Positions 11,201 to 23,700 of a stretch of DNA of 64,000 nucleotides are shown here, piece by piece; position 1 is the stretch's first letter; every line of letters starts with the position of its first letter. The stretch is from Chionis minor (lineage: Eukaryota > Chordata > Aves > Charadriiformes > Chionididae). Location: contig VZSF01006826.1 in NCBI GenBank assembly GCA_013398295.1, forward strand, positions 310,001 to 374,000. Direction: 5' to 3'. The notes under the pieces were generated by a model. That model was not told the DNA's origin. It did no database searches and was given only the letters and a program-made list of their open reading frames with translations. Position numbers and translations under genes: made by a program.

Positions 11201-14200
11201 CTTTTAAGAACAGGCTGGATAAATGCTCCGACAGTGTCACGTGGACATTGTTGCTCCTGCCTTGGACCAGAAAAGCCCATCCAGCCTTTGGGGTTGCTGT
11301 TTATCGAGGGCAACCCTTACAAGGTAGCATCCCTTGCCAGATTGTCCACTGTCCAGACCCCAGCTTGTTACTGCAGCAACACAGGATCTGCTGGGGCTGC
11401 TCTTCCTTCATGGGGACACCTGGGTTGGTGAAAATGTGCATCCCAAAATGCTCCTACAGCCTCTGCACTGCTGTCTTTGAGGTCCATGGCTTTTAAGTGC
11501 ACAAGGGTCAAGAGAAGCTAAGAAGGTTGGGGCAGGTCCACCTCATCCACCACACATGTCCAGCAACGCTGCCACAAGCTCTGATGAAGCTGTCTATGTG
11601 CAGCTGACCTGCGAGGAGCCCAGGCACAGGCTGGGACCCCATCCAATGGCAGTGCCCGCCGATGGCATGGGAGTCTATTGAGGTCAGATGGTACTAGGAA
11701 CTGCATGGCTAAATCCTTCCTACGTAAAAGTAAAATACCCTTTAATCAGCTTACGGGGTGTTCAGGAACTTCTACCTCCCCCATTCTTTTTTTTCTTAGT
11801 ATGTATGTGTGTGAGTCCATGTGTGTAGTGGGGATTTTCGCTTGTGTATTTGCAGGTGGACCTTCCCCATACCAAGGAGCTGACGGTGACACCGCTATCT
11901 ACCAAGAGCACATTGGAGGAAATGTCTTGCACCACTCCCAGGTCTGTAAGAGAAAGGACCCTAATTGGAATAAGGGGATTGGAGGATTTAGCCTTCTAAA
12001 TACTCCTTTCTTGCACAGGATGGTTTCAGGAGTGGTTTTAATCTTTACCACCTGATTTTGTAATTTTGGCTGCAAAAGGGAAGAGTGGGATGGGAGGAAG
12101 GGGTGAGCAGGAGCAACTGTAGCTGGGCTTGGGAAAGGAAGGGAGAAGGAAAATCACAGTCACATATGGCTGTGGGACCTTAGAAAAACACCTATCCCAC
12201 TCCCAAGCCCCAAGGTGGACTTAGTTATTATTCCCAAACTCTGAACAGGGTGGGGAGTACTCCTTGTTTTGGAATAAATCCAGCGTCACAGAAGCCCCTC
12301 GTGGTCCCTTTTGGAGGTTTATGCTTAAAGCAATGCACAAAACAGAGGGAAAAGCCACGTTTACTCTGTTTTGCTGGCTTCACAGTGCCTCCAGGTGTGC
12401 AAACGGGCTATATCGCTCCGTATAAGCCCTGCTGTGTGAGCAGGGAGGATGCAGCTCCCCATGCTCAGTATGACATGGGGTTCATTCAAGTCCCAGCCTT
12501 GGGCTTGCACAGATTGCCTGTGTCTCCTCTGCTTTGTTCAGCTGGGCAGCAGCGTCCAACGAGGCAGGTGTGAGATGTGTTTTGCTGCAACCTATGGCAC
12601 CTTTCTGGATTTGCACCAGTTTAAAAAGAAAGTTAAAATATGGGGGCTAAAAGTATAAAATGTCACACTCCTGAAAGTGTGTCCACTTGCTCGGACCTCC
12701 GGAAGGAAGATGCCGGACATGCTAGTTATCTCCATGGTTGGCAGCGCTACCCAGGGGCAAGGACAGCAAAACCTTTGTGTTGGGAGCTCTGGGCTGCGCT
12801 AGAGCAGACCTCAGTCACTTTGATCAAAGCTCTATCTGCTTCCAGCCAAATCCTTGGACGAAATCTGCAGTAAAACCTAGCTCTTTTGAGAGCAGAGATT
12901 AAGAAAAATACTCGGTGTTTGGCTCACACTGGAAAAACCAAAATGCTTGAAACATTTTGCTAAGAATTGGGAAGAGAAAGGGGAAAAGTACTCCACTGGT
13001 GCGCGAGTGGCACCTTGGGTGCTGGCAGAGTGCCCTGGCTCTCCGTCGTATGGGATGAAGAGGCGCTTTGGAAGCCAGCCGGAACATCCCCCTGTTCTGG
13101 AGCAGGGATGGGTGCTAGGCCAGAGGGTCCCTAAAGGCATGAGTCTGCCTCCCCAGAGATGCTCTGCCTGGGGGTGCTGAGGCTGAGCCAGGCTCCCCTG
13201 CGCACGCACACCTGCAGCAAGCAGGAGATGGCCTTGAACTTGGAAGGGCTACTATGAGGCACTTCCCTCCTGCGAGCACCTCTTCCTCCCTGCTTGGCAA
13301 TGGACACGGTGGAGAGAAACAAGGGTTGGTTTTACCACGCTGGCACTGTGACCCGGAAAAGCAAAAGCCAGGCTTGGGGCACAGTCTGATTTTCAGGGGA
13401 AGGGGGGAACTCTGTTCTCCCAACTGATGCGCATATTGTGGCTGTCTCTCTGTCACAAAGGAAGCACAAACAGCTTTTTAAAAGCCTGCAAAGACAAGCT
13501 GCCACCTCCATCAATGACTTCTGGTTTTTTTACACCCTCTGGGCCTTCTTCCAAACCTCCCTTGAGGACCGCCAAAGTGGGGACATTCTGCCTGCCTCCA
13601 GGTAGTCTCCACAGTGTGGGATACACGATGGGACAACACATACCGCTGCAGGGACATGATGGGACAGGACCGGGTGGGTTCCTCCCCAGACTGCTCTGGC
13701 CATCCCCACCCTCCTGGCCCGGCACTGCTCTCTGCCCAGCTGGAAGCCCGCGAGTACCTTGCCACAAAGGAGCTGCAGGCGCCGTCCCTCCACAGCAGAG
13801 CCGTGTACCGATGCTCCCCACGCCTCCGGCCTTATCACAGTTCTAACTGGCATCAGCGGCCGTAATCTCAGCCTCCAGCTGTTTGCTGTGTCTGGGGAAG
13901 AAGAGAAAGCACTTCAGGGAATAAATTTTAATTATAAGGACGGCATGCTCTATGTCCTGACTGGCAGGCAGGCTTGGCCCAGCTGTTCCAGGTGTGCAGT
14001 GCCAGCAACGAGCACAGCAGCTCCTGACAGCTACGCAGCTGCTTGAGCTTCGGTTTGGCTGCATCCCTCTTTGGACTTTGTCAGGGACCTGGAACAACAT
14101 CTCTTCCAGGTGAACAAGAACAGGCTTTGTGAAGAAGAGGGTGGAAGAAGGTGCCCTTAGAGGTGCTTGGTGCTCACAGGCATGCCCTTCCCTGCCTGCG

Positions 14201-16317
14201 CCGCCTTGCACTTCTCCTCCCCGGGAGGTTTTTCATAACAAGAGGCTCTAATAAGCTCACTGATGTTTTAAAACCAGTAGGGGCCCTGGAAGCATATTAA
14301 TTTGATCTGCCCTATGACACAAACCCATGTATTTCACCAGGTTACCCCTGCGTGAGATCAATTATATGGCTTAGTCTGAAACCAGGCATCCACAAAAACA
14401 TCTAGTTTTGACTCTAAGCTACCAGAGAAGGAAAATCCAGCCATTTTCTCTGTAGTTTCATCCCCACAGCTAATCGCCATTAAAAATGCATGAGTTTTTA
14501 CATCTTACATGGATTTATCATAACTTGCCAGAATGTTGAATGTCAAAAGATCTATTCGGTGTGTACATAAATCCCTGCAGCTTATTGGAGGGGAACTTGG
14601 AGAGTCTGAAAGCCAAGAAAGCCACCCCATCCTCTTCCCTCTTTTGCAAAGGTTAACCTGAAAGGCAGGATGCTGCCTCTGTCTCTTTTCTCAGAAATGC
14701 ATTACAGGCAGATTGTAAAGCAGGACGCCTTTGCTGCGGATGATACTTTCACAGAGAATTGCTCAGCTAAATATGTCAAATAAAAGGAACAGGATTGGCT
14801 TTAAAAGCTATTTATTTTCCTCCTTTTGTTCTGAACCTGAAGATAGCCCCAGTCAGCTGTTGCCCAGCTATCAGGGTACCATTCAACAGCTGAGTTTAGG
14901 CACATCTGTGCTGAAACTTTGGCAGGTAACTTTGTTCTCCTTTTCTATTTAAAAATTCAGTGCCTCAAGTGTGAAAAACTACAGTGATAAAAGTTCTATG
15001 TCTTTTAGGAGACTCTGACAGATGTCTCGCTTTGCAACCTTCCTGATCCTTTGAACTGGTTCACAATCAAATGCTCCATTAATTCATCCTGGGGGAGTCT
15101 CGGGGGGACTCATCCTGGCTCCTTGGCCGGCTGTTGGGAACCAGCTCCGCTGCAGCCACTTGCAGCAAGCAGAGGCTTGAGGAAAACTAACCGCACTGCT
15201 CGTTTCCCTGAGTTTCTTTTAAAAACACACTCTAAACCACACTGAAAAGGCCAACCTCCCGCTGCTGTGCTGGTTTGCATGAGAAATGGGTGCTTTCCTA
15301 GCGCTGCCATGGGCCCTCCCGGGCAGCTGAGTTTGGGGGTGGCTGGAGGGCAGGGGCATGGTGCTCTCAGAAAGGCAGAGGTGCTGGGAGGAACTGGCTG
15401 CCAGAGTCTCAGTTCCCTGGCTTTGACAGCACCGGTACAGGTTTCTATACACACATCCCAGCTGTGTGGACAGACGTTCCTTTGATGGAGTGGCTGGGGG
15501 ACCAGTCTGCCAGGTTATAAGGGGAAAACTGAGGCACTGAGGCACGGTCTTTTGTGAGGCTGGTGTGGCCGTGCTGGCAGCAGGTGCTGTGGTTCATACA
15601 TTGTGTCCTTCACAACACCTACTTAGGACAGAATAAAACACTTTTTCCTGACAAAAAGAGCAGCTGTGGGCGGCTTTCACAGCCTCACCACCCGCCTGCC
15701 CCGAGCCAGCAAGCTGTCACCGTGTGACAGGGGAACCAGGACACTCTGCGAGCTGAACATCCAAGCAAAAAAAGGTTGGTCAAAACCACTGACCACATCA
15801 GACACTGTCCAAAGGTGCTCCTGAGCACTCACTGTCCAACACTTTGACACAGCGAGACTCTGCTTGCTTTCCACGAGAGTGACAAATTACTCTGCCCTTT
15901 GTCATTTTTACTTTCTTGCAGTGACATGAGATGACTTCTTTGGATATGTTGATGTATTACAGACCTTCCTTCCCCTCTGCTAAGAGGACAATTCCTCTTA
16001 TCCAAGAAAGGGATTGTGTCTAATGCTTCTATCTGCCAACAGAAAGAAAGGATGCTTTCCTGCCAGCCTCTGCTGTCCTGCTCCCCTGGAGACAGCATGG
16101 CCCAGCAAAGCCAAACGAGTTGGCCCACGGTAGTTGGCCGGCGAGGAGCTGGTCTAGCAGGACGCACTTTACAACGGCTGCATCTGCCAAGGGATACACC
16201 ACGGGCAGAGGAGCAGGGATTACTGCAGCCTGTGAGTTTGTAATGCAAGAGCTGTCCTAATTAGTGCTTTGCACGGCTGCTCTTTTTTGGAAGTCAAAAG
16301 CCTGATTTCATATTAGT

Positions 16318-16482
16318 TTAATCCACTCCAGGATTAAACTAGTTTCGGATTAAGGCACTGTTAGTCTGGAATAGGGGTTTCCACACTGAGAATTAAGAGT
16401 CATTCTGCACTAACGCACAGGGAAAATCAAGATAATGCACATAAATTAACTGTTAAGTGGATTAGATAAATGGCATTAATCC
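16318..16482. promoter_or_regulatory. Cluster of five OTX/CRX-type sites (GGATTA/TAATCC) upstream of DRD4
   Basis: Sites at 16319-16324, 16331-16336, 16347-16352, 16459-16464 and 16477-16482. About 0.08 would be expected by chance in this length. K50 homeodomain factors (OTX2, CRX, PITX) bind this core. The cluster is about 3.7 kb upstream of the first readable DRD4 exon; an enhancer role is inferred. Confidence 0.35.
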
Positions 16483-17444
16483 CTGTGGGAAGGCAGAAGG
16501 CCTGCAGTCACAATTCCATCCTGCTCTTTGCTGCTCAGGTAAACAGAAATAAATTACAGATCCTCTGTCCACACAGGGTTTCAGCGCAGTTTCATCAATG
16601 CACTTCAGGGTCTCCTTTGGCTAATGCGAGTTGATTTCTTGGAGTAAAAAGGCTCTAGTAGAAGTGGTTCCTCTGCACCAGCTCCTCGCTGAGTGAAGGC
16701 TGTGGCAGCAACAAGTGCGCCCGCGGTGAGGATTTAAGGACCAACCACCAGACCAGAAAAGCTGTGACCAGGTGATAGAAACCCCTGAGCAAACTCACGC
16801 TGTCAAGACATACGGACTTAAAATACACTGGTGGGGTAGTTTTGTCCCATTTTGCTGCACTGGGTAACATCTACCTTCCTCATCTGAACTTCCCAGCCAA
16901 ACCAGCTCTCCTTAACCTGACAGATGCGCAGCCACGCTCGTGCCCACCTGAGTCCAACCCGAACCATTCCCGAAGGAATGCAGAAATACAGGCAGAGCCG
17001 AAGGCGCGCGAGTACCCACTCCAGTGCCAGTGGCTGAGCGCCAGATTTGGAAAAAGCCCTGGTCCCACTCAGAGCAGACTGAAGTCTCTCTCCTGCGCTA
17101 CGTAAGAAATCACTATGCAAAGACAAAGCTCTGTAAGTGCGTGTCAAAGCTGGGTCTGCTGGTGAGGGAGGCGAGCAGACAAATCCACGGGTATTGGGAT
17201 CAACGTGAGGATGGCAAACCTACACTGGGGACGGGACAGAGGGGTAATACAACTTAGTGGCTACTGAAGGAATAGCTTTCCTGCTGGCTTTATAAAAGAC
17301 TCGGAAGCCACACCTCTGGAAAAAGTATTTGGCAAACCAGATTGCCAGACAAGTGCTTAAACCGAGGTAATTTTCTTCTACTCAGGTATGAAATTGCGGA
17401 GCCCGAGGCAGCTGCATAAAACAGACTGTGTGGATCAACTGCAG

Positions 17445-17547
17445 TTAATCCACTCCAGAGAAAGAACGGTACCTACATCTGACTAGGTCCCCACGGCTGA
17501 AAGCAAGCAGGGCTCTGGCTTTCCCATGCTGCACACGCTGAGGATTA
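17445..17547. promoter_or_regulatory. Second OTX/CRX-type site group with a shared 14-mer
   Basis: TTAATCCACTCCAG at 17445-17458 is an exact copy of 16318-16331 in the first cluster, and GGATTA recurs at 17542-17547. The sharing of flanking bases beyond the core suggests a conserved composite site or a small duplication. Confidence 0.25.
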
Positions 17548-18315
17548 ATCATGTCCTTTTTCAAAAAAGAGTAAGGGATTTGGGGAGAGCAGGGAGGGGA
17601 GATGGGGTTAGAGGGAGGATTTCTTCCACCAGTCTCTTAATAGATGAGATGAAACGCTGATAGCTGGAGCCTATAAGCAGCTCTGAGAAGCTTCTTCTCG
17701 TATAAAAAGCTGCCAATAATGTAGTTTTCCCCCTCTGTGCAGTGTAAATGATCCTTTCCTGCTATGCCTTCCCTTCCCACTGCCTTCCACAAACACCACG
17801 CTGATCTGAACGGTTAGCTGGCCCTTAAGGTCCCATCTGAGGTTTGATGGCACAGCTGGAAAGACACCCACTGAGCCTGGATCAGGTCCCACATCTCCCA
17901 AGCCATTTGGGGTAGAAATGGGGGGTCACAGCTCCCCTGTCCTTCCCAAGCCTCAGGCTCCATCTCTGCTAGACTGCGCAGAGCTCGTGTCCCTCCGCGC
18001 AGGGGTGAATGCAGTGACGTGCCTTCGCCCTGCCAGGGGGGACATACCAAGGGCTCAGGTGGTGGCCCCGTGGCTCCCCACACCAGTCACCCCAGCTGCT
18101 CATCAGTAAAAAAGGCACAGTAAGTGGTGTCACAGCCAAGCACATGCAGTCTCTGCCTTGCTGCCTGCAGCATCACAGTGGGGAAGTGTTTGTCCCAGGG
18201 AATGACGAACGCTACCCTAAACCCTACCTCTAGGAATCATAACTGAAGTCTCTTAGTTGTCATAACTATGATAAATACCGTGAAAAGTGACCCTGAGCGT
18301 GGCTAACAGTGAAGG

Positions 18316-18393
18316 CTGCCTGAGGCTGCACCACAGGCTGCACCACCACCTGAGGCTGCACCTGAGGCTGTTTGTGGGTGCCTCACAAACAGC
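18316..18393. repeat. Short GAGGCTGCACC direct repeats ending in a perfect hairpin
   Basis: Several imperfect copies of TGAGGCTGCACCAC lie at 18320-18370. They run into GCTGTTTGTG (18367-18376) and CACAAACAGC (18384-18393), a perfect 10-bp inverted repeat with a 7-nt loop. No known element was recognised. Confidence 0.6.
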
Positions 18394-19639
18394 ATCATCC
18401 TAGTAGAGCACTGACTTTTTTTCTCTCAACAGTCAGACATCCTAGCCTCTATGTTCAGCTTGTGACCTGCTACACCACCTTTGCTCCCACACCTCTTGCC
18501 TATCCGTTTGCTTCCTCAGTCCTGCATTTCTGCAGTTGATTATTCCTGCCCAAGCACAGGACAGATGCAAAATTCCTTTTGAAATGCATCCTGTGATTGC
18601 CAGACAGTTTCTGCAACTTATCAAGCCTATTTTGAATTCTACCTCTGTGCTCCAAGGTGCTCACAGCCTCTCCTGTCTTGATGGTACCTTCAAACTTAAT
18701 TGGTGAACTCTCTGAACCCTCACTCCGGTCGATTACATAAACATTAAATATTACCAGATTCTGCAGAGATCTTGGAACACAATTTTCCAGCTATTCACCC
18801 AACCTGTAATAATTTCACCTAGTCTTTCCTCTTACATTGCTTAAGAGAATGCCACGTGAGGCTGCAGCTAGAGCTACAGTCGAGACCCATGGTATTTACC
18901 ATTTCTCCCCATACCTCCCATGCCCCTATGGCTAGCACGCAAACAAACCGGCTCTGTTACTTTCTAGGGATTGACGCAACTCAGGTTTGTCTTTACTGCC
19001 TGGAGTTTTTGTCTCTTGCTATTTAAAAATAGGCAGTGTTTGCCATTTTCTGGACTTCTGGAGATTTTACAGTCCTTCAAATGCTCTTGGAGATGAAAGC
19101 TAAGGGCACCGATTTCTCTAATCCCTGTTGGTGTTCCCCCAGTCTCCTGGGGAAAATACCTTGAGGTCAGGCTGACTTACAACAGCCTTCTGCTCCCAAC
19201 ACCTGCGTGCCTCTGGGGGGTTTCCCCTCTTTGGGAGCACCCCCCCAGGACCCGAGAGTCCTTGGCGCTACCCCAACATTTGGCGCACAGTGCCTGGGGG
19301 GCAGCGCCTCTGCCATCCCCCAGGGACACTCATGTGCTCGGGCTCGTGCCAAGGAAGACGTGACGTCCAATGTCTAGAAACCTCACTGTAGGATAACCCA
19401 GTCCTTGGGGTTTACCTTCCCATTATGCCACTTTTACATAGGAGTCACTCGACGGCCCAACACGCGCCACGCAAAAGAGTCAAGCAAATCATGAGCTCAA
19501 ATAAAAGAACAAAACACAAAACCAAAGAAAATAAAACAGCCAAACAAACCAACCCTAAAACGTGCCGCTGCAAAGTCTTTTGGGTTTACTGTCACCTTTA
19601 GCTTTGAAGGAAACGCGGTGGTGTTTCTCTGCCTCTCCC

Positions 19640-20780
19640 AGAGCCCCCAGGGCTGCTCCGGGCGCGAAGCCGGGCACAGGGAACACCAACCGGCGGCTGG
19701 GCCGGGGGCAGTGACCAAAGCCCACCGGAGCGGGGGCAGCGCGGGGCTGTTCCCCCTCCCGCTCGGGGCGACGCCGAGCTAATGCCGGGGCAGGAGCCTC
19801 CTGCGGGAGGCGGAGGCTGGGCCGAGCCCAGCAGTGACGGGCGAGCCGTTAATCCCGGTTTTTTTGGGTACGGCGCGGAGCGGCAGCGCCCGCCCGCCCG
19901 CCCACGGGGGAGCCCGGGCACCGGCGGCGCTCGCTCCCACCGAGAGCCTCCCCCGAGGGACGGGGGCTCCGCCGGAGCCGGACGCGTCCCTCACCTCCGG
20001 GCCGGGAGTCCCCCGCGGCGGCGGCTCCCCCGGGGCTCGGCGGGCGCGGAAGGGAGACGGGACCGCGGGAGCCCGTCGCCGCCGCCCCCCTGTAAGCCGC
20101 TCGGTGACCCAGTCGGAGCCGCGGCGTTCGCCGCCGGGTGGGGCGGCGGGTGGNTGGTGCTGGGCATCGTCCTCATCCTGCTCATCGTGGGCGGCAACGG
20201 GCTGGTGTGCCTGAGCGTGTGCACGGAGCGCGCGCTGAAGACCACCACCAACTACTTCATCGTCAGCCTGGCCGTCGCCGACCTCCTGCTGGCCCTCCTC
20301 GTCCTGCCCCTCTACGTCTACTCCGAGGTGAGGGACTGCGGGGCGCCGGTGGGGCCGCGGCTCCTGTGCCCGGGGCTGCTCGGGAGTCCCGGGGCGGCGG
20401 GGCGGGAGCGGCCAGGGACCGAGCGGCGAGGGGTCACGGCCCCGCTCCGGGTTCGTTCCCCACCTCCATCCCGCCGGGTCGGCAGCGCCGCCACCGCCGC
20501 CCGGGCGCCCCTCGGACCACCGCGGCTTCGGCCCCGGCAAGTCTCCCGCCGCACCGGGACCGGCAGGGACGGGAGCGGCGGCCGGTTTAGTGCAAGTTCA
20601 CGGGCTCCCGGCCCCGCCGTCCCCCCACCCCGAGGACGGAGGGGCCGCAACGGCGGCGAGTGGGAGCGACGCGGGGCTCTGCCCCGGCCGGCCCCGCTCC
20701 CCGGGCTGCCGCCGGCACACGGTTCCTGGGGAAAGAGCTCCCGGGCTCCGCTCCCTCGGCGGATTCGGTGATGAGGAGAC
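19640..20780. promoter_or_regulatory. CpG island over the DRD4 promoter and exon 1
   Basis: A sharp rise in G+C and dense CpG begins near 19640 and fades after about 20780. It contains exon 1 of DRD4. Long overlapping open frames in all frames here result from the lack of AT-rich stop codons. No clear TATA box was seen; a CpG-island promoter is expected. Confidence 0.75.
20154..20327 (+). CDS. DRD4: DRD4 exon 1 (TM1-TM2), 5' end unresolved
   Basis: The frame is secure from 20154 (codon NTG) to GAG at 20325-20327, followed by a GTGAGG donor, phase 0. It ends LPLYVYSE, the conserved end of exon 1 in DRD4. Upstream in frame the reading GAAAFAAGWGGGW could belong to the N-terminus or start of TM1, but the N may hide an indel and no credible initiator is present. 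Confidence 0.9.
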
Positions 20781-23700
20781 CTTTAGCCAGGAAACGGGTT
20801 TCCCTGTCAAGCGCAGTAGGAGAAGCTGTCTTTTTAGGGATCCAGGTGGGATTTGGGGGGCTCGCTGCAGGGATCCTCCTGGCAGGTCCTCGCAGGCCTG
20901 ACCCCGTGTGCCACGGTGGTCACAGAGAGCCACCTCGGGGGACCTCGGGTCAGGCTTCGCCTCCAAAACCCGTTCACCTCTGAGGCTGGGACAGCTCAGG
21001 GAGGGCAACACCGGAGCTCCTGAGGCTGAGTGGTTTTGCAGGTCTCTGTAACAGGGAGATAAATGTTGCTGCCGGGGGATTGATAATGCCTTGAGATTGC
21101 GGGGAGATTTGTTGGACCGGGGCGAGGAGGCTCGTTAGAGCCTGCCCATTACAACCAGCCCGTGGCTCCTTCCCTGCTCACGCAGACGAAAGCACCCACA
21201 GGCCAGAAAAGCAGTCGTTCTGCACCCGCCCTGGCGGCAGCTGGTGGCGTGGAAGAAAGCGAAGTCGTCTTCTCTGCAGACATAGGGAGTGCGGGGACGC
21301 AGCCTTGTGCCCCGCGAAGCAGCCCCCGCAGGCTGCAGTCTGGGGACTGGGGGGGTGCTGTGTCAGACCAACCTCGCGTTTCCTGATGGCTGTGATTTGT
21401 AAGGTGGTGGCTTAAGTGCTTCCTTGGGGAGTGAAAGGGGCTGTCCCCATGCCAGAGACGGGCTGGCGTCCCCATCCTTGAAGGCTGACACAAGAGCACG
21501 CCAGCAGCCTTCGGGCCTTCGCGTCTCCCCTTCTCCCCTGCCAGGCTCCGCTCAGCTCCTCGCCCGGATGCGCCTGTACTTTCTTAAGCACCGCAGGCTG
21601 CGGATTAGAGCTTAGGATGCTTTTAGCCTCTCTACCTGCTCCTAGGATTTTGCAGGACATCGTGACCTCTCCAGAGCCAGAGGTATTCTGGAGGGACAGG
21701 TTCATCTGGGGACCCATAAGAAGAACAGGAGCGTTAGATTCCCCATTCTCTTTCCACTGCGCTGACAGGAGCCCCCTGTGCTGTTTGTTTTTAGTGGCTT
21801 TGCTTTTCCCTTGTTAACTTGGTTTTGGTGGTTAGAAAGCCTGTCTTCGTGATTCTTCTCAGCTACTTCTTGCTAATGGGAATTCCCTTTTTTCTTGCTC
21901 TTCCTGTTGAATCTCTATGCCTCCAGTTCCCGACTCTCTGGGCAGACACACACGCACACACACACACACCCCCCCAATATGGTTTCCTCTAGATGCAGGC
22001 TTGAGTTTTGCTGGCATATGGAAAATGCAGGTTAACATACTCCGGGGTACCTCTGGGAATGTTTCCAATTGGGCATGAGCATTGCAGGGCTTTCCTTGGG
22101 TACCACAGACATCCCACAAATTCTGGATGCTCAGGCAACGGGTGCTCAGCCCTTTAAGAGCTTTAGAAGCCGGGGCTGGCCAGCCTGTGCCTTAGCTACG
22201 GCGATGCTTCGTGTGTTCACTCCACAGCTGTTCATAAACATCAGTTATGTGGTGCGATTCCATGTCTCTGCACCTGGGATATTAAACAACAGGGAATGAA
22301 GGTGGTGTACGACAGAACCGTCTTCCCCTCCAACTTCTGCAGCTCCTGCAAGAAGGCAGGTTTCCAGCGGCATGGGGGACCCTGCAGGAAGAGCAGTCAC
22401 CGGGGTCTGTGGGTGCTGTACAGGTACGGAGAGAAATCTGTGCAGCGCTCGGCCTCCGCCAGCAGCGACGGCTTGGGAACGGCGGGCAGCTGGGGCCGTT
22501 GTCCGCGTTGACGCAGTACCCGCTTCCCGCCTGGAAGTCTCCGTGTGGGCTCAGCCCATAGTGCCCATGTTAATTTTTAATAATCTCCTACGTGTTGGTA
22601 CAGGATTTGCAGCTCGTTTTGTTCTGAAACATGCTAAGAAGTGAGAGTAGCCATTGAGTCAGTGCTAGGGAACAGAATTTTTGTGGTTTGTTTTTGTTTT
22701 TTCTTTTATTTTCTTGGAGGCAAAAGTGAGAACTGTGTATCAGAACTGGATGCTCGGACTGGGGGTGCAGAGTGATTGCTGCTGTTTAAAACCAGATTCT
22801 TTTTAATATATTCTGTACCATTGCATTTAGCCACTGAAAATGTGGCGCAGCAGTCCTGAATGTTCAGTTCAACCTTTATTCTTGCTGTAGGTTTTCTTCT
22901 TTGTTTGGCTTTTTTAACTTTAGTACAACTGACAGAGTAAAGGTGGAATTTGAGGGCTTGGAAACCTTGAAAACTGTCAGAGAGGGTGTTTTTTTGCTTC
23001 TTGTTTAGCAGGAATAGAACAATAAACTCTGGCCGCTTCTTTCATCCAGCAGGCAAAGCTTGGTCATCTTGTGCTTCTCTCCTGTGCGATGGCTTCTCGT
23101 GTTAGGTTTTTGGAAACATCCCTCCTAGTAAAGGCTTTAGAAGACAGCTGGAAGGATTTGAGGTGGCACCTGACATCCCCACAAAACAACAGGTCTCCCT
23201 CAAGCATCAGTGGGGATGGGATTCCTTCCTGTGAGACGTGGATTATCCTTTGCTGCTGTGCACAGAAGCCTGAGCACAGTGGGAGAGGCCTTGATCTTGA
23301 CTGTTCTTTCCAGTTGCTGAGAAAGCTTATTCCCGTTTGTTAGCAGCATTTGTCGACACGTACTCTCCTTTTGTACTTCTGAAGGAGCCAGCAGAACTTT
23401 TTTACAGAGCTAAACTCTTAGTCCCTGGTGAGGATTCGGAGGTCTCGGCTGTAGGAAGCCAAACTGTGTGTTAGCTCTCCCTGGATGTCCTTCATCTGTA
23501 CCCGCAGGGTGGTGGGACTGCGGAAAGCAGGTGTTGGACGAGGGGGGAGTTGGTGTGTGCGGTCACAACTGTTCCCTTCCAACCGTTTCACCATCGCTGC
23601 AGTCGTGACTGAACTGGAGCTTGGTGGCAGGGCAGGGAAACGGGGCCATCCGCTGCAAACCTCCCCTAGTCCTCTCCTCCCGTGTGCAGCTTCGGGGAGA

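Larger units (their letters stand above)
5444..19639. other. SCT-DRD4 intergenic region with scattered candidate regulatory blocks
   Basis: No exon, RNA gene or intact transposon was recognised. The two genes diverge from this interval (SCT minus, DRD4 plus), so promoters and enhancers of both may lie here. AT-rich blocks with many TAAT cores occur near 7880-8220, 8575-8630, 10090-10135, 14220-14580 and 16300-16500. The open frames at 13427-13846 (both strands) are overlapping shadows without family resemblance. Confidence 0.5.

Noticed and set aside
11110..11260. Possible LINE-derived segment (AAGAACAGGCTGGATAAATG)
   Set aside because: Only a short phrase resembles CR1-type sequence; no adjoining blocks match, so it was not listed as a repeat.
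13427..13846. Overlapping 139-aa (+) and 122-aa (-) open frames
   Set aside because: Both strands open in the same place, Pro/Gly-rich, no recognisable domain and no good splice or start context.
19779..20771. Long open frames on both strands (up to 329 aa) across the DRD4 CpG island
   Set aside because: All frames are open because of extreme GC content. Only the segment from 20154 to 20327 has homology (TM1-TM2); the rest is Pro/Arg/Gly composition.
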